Notes: a model not told the origin generated them from the sequence alone. Positions 9,282 through 19,793 are shown, counted from the stretch's first letter. The stretch: 27,969 bases of DNA from Parasitella parasitica (GCA_025201805.1 MU619283.1:130301-158269), one strand, 5' to 3'. Made by a program: numbers and translations.

Positions 9282-11853
9282 ATGTCAGAATTCGAGAAGA
9301 AGCGCCCAATTTTCAGTTTTGGAGATGATGAAGAAGACGAAGATGGCAAATTTATCAGCTCTGTTCAGCCACTCCCGAAGAACGCTGTCGAACGTTCTGC
9401 TTTTATGGCATCAGACTTCGAACCAGATGCATTTCTCTCTAGCCATAGACACTTGGGTCTTGAGCGCATGAAAGCAGAGCTTAATACACATTTAAAGCAA
9501 TTAAAAAAAGAACTAGTCGAGCTGATTAATCGAGATTATCAGGACTTTATCAATTTGTCAACTAATTTGAAAGGTGTGGATAAAGATATTGAGCAATTGA
9601 AATCGCCTTTAGCAGAGATGGAACACCAAGTCAAGGTATATCTAGCATACAAAATATCAAGATACCTATTAATCAATGCGATTTTTTCTTTGATAAGGAT
9701 GTGCGTCAACATTTTCAGAATGTGATTAATTCATTGGAACTACAACTTCACAGTCGAGCACAACTTCGAGATAAAAAAGTTTGTAAAAGAAAACATGCTT
9801 GTACAATCACAACGCACTCATCGCATTAAATTATAGTCTGTTCTCAAACTGTTGCTCAATATTCATGATTCCGTAAACAAAGTTGAAGATTTATTAGAGA
9901 TCAATTCAGATATTGCGAAACATTCATTCAAAAGTATCGAGCAGGATCACGTTGTAGTGGTAGATGACAAGTGAGTGGTTTATTTCAAAGATGCTGTACA
10001 ATTCAATGCTGATAACATGGGTCTTCAAGCTTGGGCAAAAAGATAGAACGTGTAGCCATTGAATATAATCAAATGCAACACTTGGTTCGTCGCGGCAAAA
10101 ACTTGGCCTTTGTCACCGAGAACGAATGGAGAATCACTCGTATCAAGGACACTATGGAACTAAAACTGTCCAAAGCATTATCTGCAGCTTTGTCGCAAAT
10201 CAGACTTGGAGAAGTGACAAGAGCAACCAAACAGTCTTTGATAGAATGCCTTCGTACCTATGCATTGATTGATCAAACACAGATCGCAGAAAAGATTATT
10301 CGCGAGGAATTCGTCAAGCCATTTATAGCCAAATGCATTTCACGTAAAGCGATCGAAGGAGTGAGCAATCATAACGGATCACTTGGAACAACATCAGGAC
10401 ACCCATTGGCAATGATGTACAATAAGATTTTGATTTTTACATCGAGTGATCTAAAACCTATTTTGGACATTACTCAAAAGACTTTGAAAGGATCACATTA
10501 CGAGATATTAGTCAATTCGCTGTGGTTGGAGATAATAGAAAGGCTTAATAAGGAGTGCAAAAGTATATTTGCTGCAGGACAAACAGATGTATTTCACAAG
10601 GTCTGGTTGAATATATAGACACTGGAAGGAAAAATATTTATCACCTTGCAAGTAGAATTATTCAGCTACCGTAGCATTCATCTCTGAATTGGAAGGAATG
10701 TGCTATACAAAAAGATCGTTGCTGTACTTGCGAAATCACCCTACTTACGCAGAATTCATGAAAAAATGGCAGTTGCTCGTTTATTTTCAATTGCGCTTCC
10801 GTGAAATAATCAAGGATGTTGAGCGAGTATTGAATGACCCGGTATCAAGTATTACAATGGATGAAGCCCAAGAAATAAGCTTGTATGGAGGAAGAGTCAT
10901 TTTAAATGCTATTAATCAATGCTGGTCAGATCAAGTATTTTTGTATGGGTTATCGCATAGATTTTGGAAGTTGACACTACAGTTAATTAAACGATATCAG
11001 GGATGGGCTACTGATGTGATACATGTAAAGTAAAGAAAAAGTTGCAAAAGCAAAGACACTCACTCTTTTTCTTCTTTTCAGGGCAATACCACAGACACCA
11101 AGATACTCACAAATCTTGCTAATGATGTTGTAAATCTCATCAATATTATCAAAAATCAAGCATTAGAAACTATTTTACCTAAACTACCTTCTAATATCCA
11201 AGACGTACCATTACTCAAAGGTTAGTATCTCTATTTTTTTTTTGGAAGAGAGCTTTTATTTTTTAAAAATGATAATATTTAGACAGCATGGACAAAGCTT
11301 TGGATCAGTTGAAACAATCAACCGAACCCGATATAACAGACGCTATCACAAATAGCATTAGCATTGATTGCCTAGAAGCACTAAGACCTATGACAGATGT
11401 GGCAAATCAATTCCGGCACAATAAGGATAAACCCAAACCAGCTGAACCATCCAATTTTATACCCAACATTTTCAAACCGTTTCACACATTTGTTGAGCAG
11501 CACAGTTGCTCTGCTGAATTGCAAGAAAAGTGGGCAACTGTTGTCGCAAAAAATGTTGTTGCGGAATATAAAGCTATATTAGATGATATTTTATCAAACC
11601 TGTCCAAAAAAGAGACGAGCAAAACCGAGGGCAGCAAGGTATCAGATGAAGATAAGATTCGTCTTCAAATTTTACTGGATGTTGAAGAAATTGGAAAGGA
11701 GGTAACACACGGATGATTCACATGTTGATTCGGCCTAATCCACTTTTTCCTTAGTTGGACATGCTACAGATCGTCGACAAGAATGACAGCGTGGATTATA
11801 ACAAGCTAGAATCTCTTATAGCGTCCTTTTCGACTCGTGCTGATAAAAAATAA
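9282..11853 (+). CDS. COG2: Conserved oligomeric Golgi complex subunit 2
   Basis: Eight exons keep one frame: 9282-9635, 9698-9778, 9837-9970, 10030-10600, 10656-11024, 11082-11220, 11283-11701, 11755-11853, giving 721 residues, close to the usual 700-740. COG2 is a lobe A subunit of the eight-subunit COG tether that guides retrograde vesicles within the Golgi and keeps glycosyltransferases in place. The N-terminal COG2 domain is clear at residues 45-118 (DFEPDAFLSSHRHL, LKKELVELINRDYQDFINLS, LKGVDKDIEQL), followed by a coiled coil. The C-terminal COG2 domain is recognised by SELEGMCYTKRSLLYLRNHP and FMKKWQLLVYFQLRFREI. Intron 4 (10601-10655) has a weak donor, GTCTGG; it was chosen because acceptor ...GTAG at 10655 restores the family sequence NYSATVAFISELEG. 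The gene is convergent with the FkbM gene. Confidence 0.95.
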
Positions 11854-11876
11854 TAAAGTTTGATTAATTTTTTATT
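11852..11876. terminator. Overlapping convergent polyadenylation signals
   Basis: AATAAA on the plus strand (11852-11857) overlaps the COG2 stop codon. AATAAA on the minus strand (plus TTTATT, 11871-11876) serves the FkbM gene. Only 36 bases separate the two stop codons, so the two 3' ends should overlap as antisense RNA. Confidence 0.6.
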
Positions 11877-11889
11877 GTTTCTAGACTTT

Positions 11890-13797
11890 TTAGGTAACTT
11901 TTTGTAATACAGGGCTCTGTGTATCCTTCTTTGTAAACCAAAGGTACATTTCACCAATAGATTGAGAAGCTTCCAAATAATCGTCAATTAAGCGAGCAGG
12001 AAGTCTAATGAATTCAGTGACGACATTATTTTTAAGCTCTAGTTCCTTTTCAAATTCATCCTGATCAAAGGGCAAATCATCAAATTCCCAAGCATGGAGG
12101 ACCTGAACAACCTTATTCTTTGATGGATCTCCTCCACTCAAATCAACGCCATGATCAATCATAAATCTAACAGTTTTCTCCCAGCCCTCAGCAGGCAAAA
12201 GATTGATATCCAAACCCCATTCATTGACAGCATGATGCAAAATTGCCTTTGCCTCCTTCATTGTTTTTTCGCGCACATCCTTGAGCTCCATGTTATGAGC
12301 ACCGGGGACAGTAACATCCCAGCGGCTAGGAGGACCGAACTCGAGCACTGCGTTTTCAACAAGTTGGTTCTCAAACAGCTTAGCAGCAGATCTAAGAGCA
12401 GGGAGTTCGAAACCTTCTACGTCGATCTTCAAAAAGTGAATAGGCTGACGGAACAAGAGAGATTCGGAAATGTCCGCAACAGCAGAAATATTGTCATTAA
12501 TAGCTTCGATGCTCTTGGCGTAATCATCACCCAAATCCTCAGGTTCAAGGATGGATTTTTCGCTTTTGCGATCTGTGCTTATTTTGAGTTGCTTTTCCAT
12601 GGCAGTGGATTGGGGGAAGAGGCGATCGTAGGCGGGCAGTGTATCAAGACGAATAGTTTGGGTGGTGATCATGGCGTTGGGGTTGTCGTAAGAAAGACCA
12701 CCAATGCCACCGTCGTTAATCTCAACCTTTTCCATGGCAAGTTTTTTAAATTGGTCCAGCACAGCAAACGGAAGGACGCGAAGACGCTGAGAAAGCTGAT
12801 TCAGTCTACCAGCCATATTAATAACGCCTATTTTTAGAAATTGCTAAGAATAAGCCAGAGGCAAAAATAAGCCTATAATGGACTTACTTCGTAAATGCGT
12901 TTGTGGTTCGAACGCAATGGTATGAGCGCCACTTGCACCAGCAACAAGAGAAAAGAGACCGTGGTTAGAGCCTAAAGATCACATGTATGAATACAGCATG
13001 TCGACTATGAATTAAAAAGCCAGCTTACCAGCATCGACCATCACTAGTGGCGTGGATCTCTCAGGGTCACGACGGTGAACACGGAGAATCCACTTCATAA
13101 GTGTATAAATCCTAAATTCACGATGATAATGGTTGTTGACGTCAGGGTAGTTTGTATTCGAAACAACGAGGACATCAGGCTTTGTGTTAATCTGCAGTAA
13201 TATGGGTTAATATCAAATGTGTACCACCTTCCCACTAATAAACACCTACAACACCAAATTGCCATAAATCTCCTGAGCCAGCGTATTTCAGACCTTCTGC
13301 TGTTAAGCGGTAAGTTGTTTTATCTGCAGTGGGTGCGATTGTATCGATATTTTGACTAGATTTGGCGTGGGTATCTGTGCAAGGGTGAGTCTCATTTTAT
13401 CTGTAGGTAAAGCCCACACTTTTTGTCTACCTGGATAATGAGTGTTTGGTTCGTCAAGTGGCTGCGGATTCATGCCAACATGCTCCTGCAATTTGGCCTC
13501 AGCGATGGGTTTAGGTAAGATTGCAGGTGGTGGTGGAGGAGGAGGAGGTGGTGGTGGGGGGAATCTCTCGGGATCAACATTTGGATTGAAAGGAGGACTT
13601 TCGAAAGTTTGCCCTATTTGATCCTCAGGCTGTAGTGTAATCGTTAGATACAGGAAAAAAAACCCCCCAAGGTAGCTTACATCAGTAATGGTGCAAAATC
13701 GTGGATTTGTGCATGGATATTGTCTCCAAAAAAAGAATATGTTTAGTGCTATGAAAACGACAATTAGTACAATTGTCCAAGTCCTCCAGCTTCTCAT
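11890..13797 (-). CDS. FkbM-family methyltransferase, type II membrane protein
   Basis: Six exons read in one frame: 13797-13681, 13629-13431, 13374-13250, 13191-13029, 12971-12888, 12827-11890, giving 541 residues. The N-terminus has a short basic tail then one membrane helix (about residues 8-24, TIVLIVVFIALNIFFFW), so the rest should face the Golgi/ER lumen. A stalk follows with twelve Pro in a row (63-74). The Rossmann motif I is at 199-206 (VDAGSNHG), with the SAM-ribose acidic residue in FEPQ (Glu223), and the FkbM hallmark FLKIDVEGFE is at about 361-370. FkbM enzymes transfer methyl from SAM to hydroxyls or other groups of small molecules or sugars; the substrate here is unknown. A membrane anchor suggests glycan or lipid modification. 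The start at 13797 was preferred over an upstream ATG because it gives a clean type II anchor. Confidence 0.88.
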
Positions 13798-13932
13798 GTT
13801 TGTTGAAAATAAATGAAAGAAACAAAGAAAGAAGGGAAGAGCTGGACATTCGAAATAACTACTATAAATACATAGCACACAATTGGGGGTTTAAAATTCC
13901 TCCTATTAGAAAAGGGTGTTTCACAGCTTTAT

Positions 13933-15439
13933 TTAATACAAATCGACTATAGTCGTCCATCCTTGACGCTGGGTGTTTTTCCTAGCCCATCTAGTATATT
14001 TATACAGTAAGTATTCAATTAGTTACTGTCAAAACTTGCTTACAGTTCGAGCAATTTTGAGTCTTGAACTGAGGCTGGTAACAGCGTCTCGATGACATTA
14101 TAGACATGTGCAGGTTTTGTTTCTGTTAATTGACTGAGTCCAAGCGGCCTAACAAAGTCAAATACACAATCTGCATTGCGCTGGTGCCTTATTTCAACCT
14201 TGTTCCTCTTGTCATGCTCCTTTTTGAATATCAGTAGATTCAACTTGCTTTTGCAAAAGTAGTTTGATGCGTCTTTGTAGATGGTATTGTTGATGTTTTT
14301 TTTAATCCAGCAGTAGTTTTCAACGTATTTAAAACCCCAGTCTCTCGCAATGCCAATTACTTTATGTTCCCACTCTTTCTCCAGCCAAATAAATAAGAAT
14401 CCGGCCTCTATTATCTTGGGTATGTTCATTTTGGCCTGGTTTTTGTGTGTCCATCAATATTGAGCGTGCATTTCGAACATATAAAAACTCACGAAATCCT
14501 CTATATCGACTTTCCCTCGCATAGATGTTTCTCCTGCCATCCGAAGTGGAGGGTCCATGTAAATCCCTTGAAATTGGCTCCCGTACTGTGCTAAATCTTG
14601 GGACACCAAGTGATCGATTTCGTAATACCTGAATTCTGTGGGCGGTGTATTCAGCGAGAGTGGCTTGATAGAATGCGCCCAAGATACTTTAATTGGCCTT
14701 GATGGTATCTTGACATACGTTGGGAGAGACGGATCCACATCACATACTCTTTTTTTCACAGCAATGGGCTTCCTACCTAAATCTTTTGTTTGCAATCCTA
14801 GGATCTTCTGTTTACTCAAAACAATTTGTCGATCATTTTGTTGGAGACCCTTCTTCCTACTAGTTTTGCTTGAGCGTTTATTATACTTTTCATCGCCATC
14901 ATCTAAATCGCCAAAGTCATCTGTCAAGTCGTAGTATTCACTAGGTATCACGGTTAAAAAGCGTCTAACAAATTGTCTCTTTTTCTTTTAGTTTTTTTAC
15001 TCTTCTTCTATAGATTCATCTACGCTGTCGCTTCGATATTTTACTTGTACGAGATCCATTGCATTCATGTGCTCAGAATTTAAAGAAGCCCTTTTGATTG
15101 TAAATGCAGATGTGCAGCGGAACACTTCTTCTAGTTGTGCTTGCGTTAGCTGGCTATCCCTTTGCTGTTCTCTCTGTTCTGTTTCTGCCTGTGAGCTGCC
15201 CGCAGCTTGTTTTAAACTAGATGATAGCTCTTGTTGGATACGGTCTAATTCTTCAAACTTCTTCATAATGGCATCTACTGATTCAGCGTCTTCCACGTAA
15301 CCAACATAATAAGCATTACTAGCATATATTGAGTTTTTTTTTTCTGCATACTTGAACGTTCGCAATACCTAACTTTAGTACTGTTCACATTAGCATTGGC
15401 AGTAATCTGTCTCCTCTTTCTCTTTGGACGTTCGTTCAT
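13933..15439 (-). CDS. MT-A70 family protein with DPPL motif, METTL14/MTA9-like
   Basis: Five exons join in frame: 15439-15369, 15318-15045, 14984-14493, 14435-14044, 13990-13933, giving 428 residues, close to METTL14 in length. The N-terminus is basic (PKRKRRQ, a possible nuclear signal), then a Glu/Gln-rich helical region at about 40-85, then a charged linker. The MT-A70 fold spans about 245-425: GIYMDPPL (259-262), FLFIWLEKEW (from 292), CWIKKN, KPAHVYNVIETLLPAS and LWARKNTQRQGW at the end. Catalytic members carry DPPW; here the Trp is Leu, as in METTL14 (EPPL), so this is probably a structural or nucleic-acid-binding partner. Early-diverging fungi have MTA1/MTA9-type complexes that put N6-methyladenine on DNA, so MTA9 is my preferred identity; an RNA m6A (METTL14/Kar4) role is the alternative. 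The stop after exon 2 is bypassed by the 60-bp intron 15044-14985. Confidence 0.82.
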
Positions 15440-16388
15440 ATAATTGTGAATAAAGCCAAGAAGAGCTGGTTAAATAAAAAGATTGATCAACTGTTCACAC
15501 GCTTATTCAACAATCTCATCATTTTATTTGATTTAGAAATACTAAATTGCCCCAATTTTACTACAGCAATAGATTCATTGACTGTGCATTGATGCAGGTA
15601 AATTATGAGGACGAATACTATTTGATAGATATATCACGCATAAGGGAAATATAGTAGATGGTTTTATAATATTGGAACATTTATATCAACACTTTATCGC
15701 ACATATGCCGAGAATCTTTTATCAGCTCATAATGTTCAAGGTTGGCAATTTTGCTAAACTGAAATTTTTTGTCCACCGCTCTCAGGACAAAAGTCTTTGT
15801 CAACTGAGCATCCTATATTTGAAAGACATTGATTATATTTCAAACGAGTTACACACCAAAAGAAGCTTTTTAAAAAATAATTTTATGGCTGGCTTGATTA
15901 TGGAGAATGGTAATTTTTAACTGAAAAGCTTGCCTTTACTTGTCAACAACCATACACCGAACATAGAGGGAATTCCATTGTTTATATTTAATATATCCAT
16001 AAAGGTACGTGTTTGCATTCGAATAATACCAATCGTTCCTGACAATGCTTATAAATTATACACATATGTATCAACAGATAGATTTGGAAATGTATGTTAG
16101 AATGACTGGATACATTTGGGCACGAATTATTTTTATTAAACTGCTGCAATACACAAAGTCAGTGGACAATGGAACGAAATGAAATATCAACAACGGTAAT
16201 TTTAAAACACCTAGCTATGTAGTTGAAAAAAGTTTATTGCTAAATTCGACACACATTATATTTTTGGTTTAACTTGCGTATATTGTGATAAGCGTTTTTA
16301 TTGTTATAATTATAATAAGGATTTGAAATGTATGCGAAAATAATCAAGTATATCTAGTGAAGGGGGAAAAGAGAGCCATATCGAGATT
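15440..16388. other. Gene-free AT-rich interval
   Basis: It holds the promoter side of the MT-A70 gene on the left and the 3' flank of the DUF3455 gene on the right. An 82-codon plus-strand open frame (15672-15920) starts with ATG but resembles no family and has AT-driven composition. I do not call it a gene. No repeat or RNA gene seen. Confidence 0.5.
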
Positions 16389-17532
16389 TTACATGGAGCT
16401 TTCCTGAGCAACAGGATCAGCCTGAGCTTCAGGCATTGCGGCTTTTGCTTGGATTGCAGGTTGGGCTTTTTCTTGAGCTTGCTCTTGAGCTTGCTCTTGA
16501 ACTTGTTCTGGAGTTTGTTCTGGAGCTTCTACTTGAGCTTCTACTTGAGCTTCTACTTGAGCTTCTACTTGAGCTTCTACTTGAGCTTCTACTTGAGCTT
16601 CTGCTTGAGCTTCTGCTTGAGTTTCTTCTCGAGCTTCTTCTCGACCTTGTTGGACTACAGGCATCTCGGCATCTTTTTGAGCAGCGGCATCTTTCTTTTC
16701 TTGTTCAGCAATCAGATAAGATTCAGCAGCATCTAATTTTTCCTTCTCGGCAGCAGCCAACTTCTCAGGAGTATAATCGGTAACCATTCTTTCCCATTCT
16801 ACCTTTTCCTCAGCCAGGTTCTGAACGCCCTCAGCATCTGTATAAAACATAAAGTAAGCACTAAATGGTTTACTGACAACCATGCCTTTCTGAGTACAAT
16901 GATCTGGAGGTGGCATAACTCCGTCGGTGCTTGCGAGGCGCACAAGATATTTAGCATGAGACAAGTAGCCATCAGTGGATGATTTGGAGACAACAGCAAC
17001 ATGATCATCCAAATGAACACTATCACCACGCTCAGCTCTGCCTTCTTCTTTGGTAGTGGTAGCAACAGGTCTTCCTGTACCAAACCATGAACCATCCTTG
17101 TAGTTGTAAATAACAGGCATGGTGTCAATAGGATTAGCTCTGTATTTATATGATAAATTCAGTTCATCGTGTTGACAAAATAGACTCTAATCCAACTTAC
17201 TCTTGGTGTTCTGGATTCAGTGGAGCGGCAGCAATTTGGCCAATTTCTTTACCAGCAATGTCATAAGGAGCTTTTTCGCCTTTAGTAGGATAGAGGAAGG
17301 CATGTGTTTGCACGCTATACCAATGCTGGAAACCCTTCTTTTCTGGATTGCATTGGTACACACGTCGACCTTTGCCATACCAAACATCGTATAGAGTCGC
17401 ATTGGCTGGTGGTGCAATGCGCTCCTTAACATTTGAGCTGTCAGGTGCAACGTTCAAAAGCGCTGGCAAGTAGTCAGCAAATGATAATTGAAACGAGATG
17501 GAAAGAATAGCGGCTGTGATATAGAATTTCAT
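16389..17532 (-). CDS. Secreted DUF3455 protein with EAQV repeat tail
   Basis: Two exons, 17532-17201 and 17139-16389, split by a 61-bp intron (GTAAGT...ACAG), give 360 residues. Residues 1-19 are a signal peptide (MKFYITAAILSISFQLSFA). Residues 25-215 match the DUF3455 pattern: YGKGRRVYQCNPEKKGFQHW, IGQIAA, YKDGSWFGTG, LSHAKYLVRLASTDGVMPPP followed by DHC. This family is common in fungi and some bacteria and has no proven activity. The tail is a Glu/Ala/Gln-rich segment made of tandem EAQV and EQAQ units, likely an extended or helical linker; no GPI or membrane anchor is seen. The start follows a TATA box at 17569-17576. It is likely secreted to the wall or medium. The second exon was located by frame agreement with the first. 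Confidence 0.85.
16525..16644 (-). repeat. 12-bp coding tandem repeat
   Basis: Six identical copies of GCTTCTACTTGA (16525-16596) are followed by two copies with one change and two more diverged copies. On the minus strand each codes Gln-Val-Glu-Ala or a variant. It lies in frame inside the DUF3455 gene and is probably variable in length between strains. Confidence 0.92.
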
Positions 17533-17988
17533 TTTTGTGTTGTAAAAGAGAAGCAAATTCAAACGATGTTTATATACATAGCATTCCCCCACCCCCTCTT
17601 TTTTTTTTTCACTCTTGTGATTAAATGAATAATGTAAATATTGTAGTATTAAAACATATTCCAAGCATTCTAATGCCATTTGTTTGTGTGTAAATACAGA
17701 GCTTTTTGAAAATGACCAATATGTTGGACATTTTGATTCTCAAATTACGCCTACAGGTTTCGTTGGATGAGAAAAAAAATATATCAATGTGTCTGCATGT
17801 CTTCTGTCATTGCTGGTATTCGCAAGTTCCTAATACTAAATACCGTTGATTCTCTTCAGAAGCTAATGAAATTTTATTAAATAATTTGATTCACTTGTAT
17901 AGCAAGCCCTCTCAAACCCCAAAACAATAACATTTACACCCAGTTTTCTCCAGATCTACTACTTTTTGTATCGCAATATCGATAAACA
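17533..17988. other. Promoter region of the DUF3455 gene, otherwise empty
   Basis: It contains the TATA box and C-rich element described separately, then AT-rich sequence without gene content up to the broken zinc-knuckle gene. Confidence 0.55.
17569..17576 (-). promoter_or_regulatory. TATA box of the DUF3455 gene
   Basis: On the minus strand this reads TATATAAA, 37 bases upstream of the ATG. A C-rich stretch at about 17584-17597 (CCCCCACCCCC, i.e. G-rich on the sense strand) lies just above it and could bind a zinc-finger regulator. Confidence 0.6.
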
Positions 17989-18578
17989 ATGAAACCCACT
18001 CGCGCTATTGAAAAGGCCAAGCGTTCTTCTCGTAGCTACCGCAGAAAGCATAATTTCCTCGTATCAAAGAGAAGTGGGTGCTTACAACTATGCCGAGGCA
18101 TCAAACTTTTCAAACGCTGATCCATCTAATCTATTACATGTTGATATAACTAGTTCTGCGCTTGGCGATGGTCCAGAGACGTCTGTAAACTTTGTAACAC
18201 CAAAGATGGAAGTCGCGCTTTGCATTGCTTCACTTCAATCTGAGGGATTGCGAAAGGCGACTGTTAGAAATTACACACCCATAATGCTTAACTGGAAGGT
18301 GAGTAGCAACTCTAACAGCGGCTTTAAGTCAAAGGTCAGAGCCAGGTACGGTTGCTATGGCAATGGTTGCCATGACGACGGACGCAAAACAATGGTAACC
18401 TATTGTATTCCATGGATACAACAATGCCGTTCATGTGGAAGACTGGGCCACACTAGAAGAAAACACGCAGATTGAGTGGCATGATAAAAATGCGAATCAG
18501 CCTACTTTTTCAAATCCTACTACCTTATACGTTACGTTCTTGTGGAATAGAAGTTCGCTCCCGTATGTCAACTCTTAA
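17989..18578 (+). pseudogene. Broken zinc-knuckle protein, probably transposon-derived
   Basis: Coding-like sequence runs through three frames. It opens with ATG at 17989 (MKPTRAIEKAKRSSRSYRRK, very basic), continues from about 18008 to 18475 in a second frame, and then from about 18474 to the stop at 18576 in a third. The second frame ends in a Cys/His cluster, QQCRSCGRLGHTRRKHAD, spaced C-x2-C-x4-H, the start of a zinc knuckle; the expected last Cys falls exactly at the frame break. Zinc knuckles of this type occur in transposon-encoded and nucleic-acid-binding proteins. No intron with good sites explains the shifts, so I call it a decayed gene. The parent family is not identified. Confidence 0.55.
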
Positions 18579-18877
18579 ATTTCGAATGTGCTATGCTATA
18601 ATTGAGCCGTTAAACCCACTTTCTGAAGTAGCCGTGGACTTGAATAAAAACAACGATGCTTAGAAAAAAAAATCAAAAGAGAAGATCAAACCACATGATT
18701 CTGCTTTGTTTTACTTCTAAACTGATTTGGATTCAATAGCAACTCATTCATTTATAATTTAATAGAGAGATTGATAGTAAAAGAAACAAACTGCAGTAAT
18801 TATAATATCTACCAAAACAACCGTGAATGTTGTATTGTTTTTTATTACTTTATAGCTGATAATGCGGACTAGCTATC

Positions 18878-18943
18878 ACTAATTATAATCGCTACTTCAT
18901 GCTTCAACAGTGGGCTTATTTGCTCCTTTGGATTATAATTAGT
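18878..18943. repeat. Spaced inverted repeat
   Basis: ACTAATTATAATC (18878-18890) and its exact complement GATTATAATTAGT (18931-18943) flank 40 bases. Weak matching continues outside both arms (CTAG on each side). It may be a tiny MITE-like remnant or a hairpin. Confidence 0.55.
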
Positions 18944-19246
18944 CTTGGTACTAGAGTTAAGGGCATCTTGTTCTAAGCATGTTTCGCCGCATGTTAGAGG
19001 AAGGGCATTCTAAACAGATGCAGTATTTGGAGGTGGATTTAACATGTATTATGTGTAACACAACGTGATGGCTCAAGTTGCATCGTTACCCCATACTTCT
19101 TCATAGCACCTTCTTCTTTACAAAGATAAATAAATAAAGAATTATTAAAAGTTCATTCCATCCGCCAATTATATTTTAAGTTACAAAAAAGGAAAAAACC
19201 ACGTAGATAACTCGTATACAGGTAATCTGTAAGCCTTATTTATTAC

Positions 19247-19435
19247 TTAGGGCCAAGTTCTGCTAGCGCTTATGGCTTCTTGAAATCTGCGCTGATTTTT
19301 AACATCTGCGATTAAATATTGTACAATACAACCATTAGCAAAACAATTAGAGGAGTGTTTGTCCCTTGTTCTGTTGTAATGGGCATATAAGGATGTACCA
19401 TCATGAGTTTGGGTAATACAGTTAATGGAATTCAC
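19247..19435 (-). pseudogene. Orphan coding-like fragment
   Basis: A 62-codon open frame without ATG, bounded upstream by an in-frame stop (TAG). Its amino-acid make-up looks protein-like (HDGTSLYAHYNRT, YLIADVKNQRRF, ISASRTWP then stop). It could be the last exon of a decayed gene or a transposon-protein remnant. The family is not recognised. Confidence 0.3.
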
Positions 19436-19793
19436 CCCAACCTAATTAAGTTTTCAGAATTGATGATCAAATGTCTGCAACACCATATTTCAATATCAAG
19501 CTACGAAAAGTTCGCACCTTCGTTTGTCAATCATCATTGTGATACTATAGCTTGTCTTCTACTGTATACAAGTGAGGATGGCGGATATTATGCATTGAGA
19601 ATACCCCGATTTTTCAACGCAAATAGCAGCAGGATGATGTCTTTAAACAAAAACTTGTCAGAACAGGAAATCGAATGCTTATAATCAACAAAGCCGAGCC
19701 TGATGGTGGCGGCTGATAAACTTTTAAGAAACATGAAAATTATATAAATCTTTTCTTTTTTTTTTTTCATAAAGACCAAAATAAGAAGCGTAC

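Larger units (their letters stand above)
18579..19793. other. Gene-poor interval before the thiamine gene
   Basis: Mostly AT-rich with no clear gene. It contains a spaced inverted repeat (18878-18943), a coding-like minus-strand fragment (19247-19435) and a 93-codon plus-strand ORF (19403-19684) without recognisable features. A T-rich run and short pyrimidine leader lie directly before the ATG at 19794. No TPP riboswitch consensus is visible in the leader. Confidence 0.5.

Noticed and set aside
10601-10680. Acceptor ATTCAG at 10671 for COG2 intron 4
   Set aside because: It breaks the phase; the acceptor at 10655 keeps the frame and restores the family sequence.
12151-12837. 228-codon plus-strand frame
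   Set aside because: It is antisense to the last exon of the FkbM gene, whose frame has clear family motifs.
15672-15920. 82-codon plus-strand frame with ATG
   Set aside because: AT-driven composition, no family, no supporting promoter or splice sites.
16436-16783. Leu-rich plus-strand frames over the repeat
   Set aside because: They are shadows of the 12-bp repeat of the DUF3455 gene read on the wrong strand.
19403-19684. 93-codon plus-strand frame with ATG
   Set aside because: No family, and it partly overlaps the minus-strand fragment. It could be random in this AT-rich gap.
19690-19793. TPP riboswitch upstream of the thiamine gene
   Set aside because: I looked for the conserved CTGAGA and CCTGATCTGG-like elements in the leader and first intron and did not find them.
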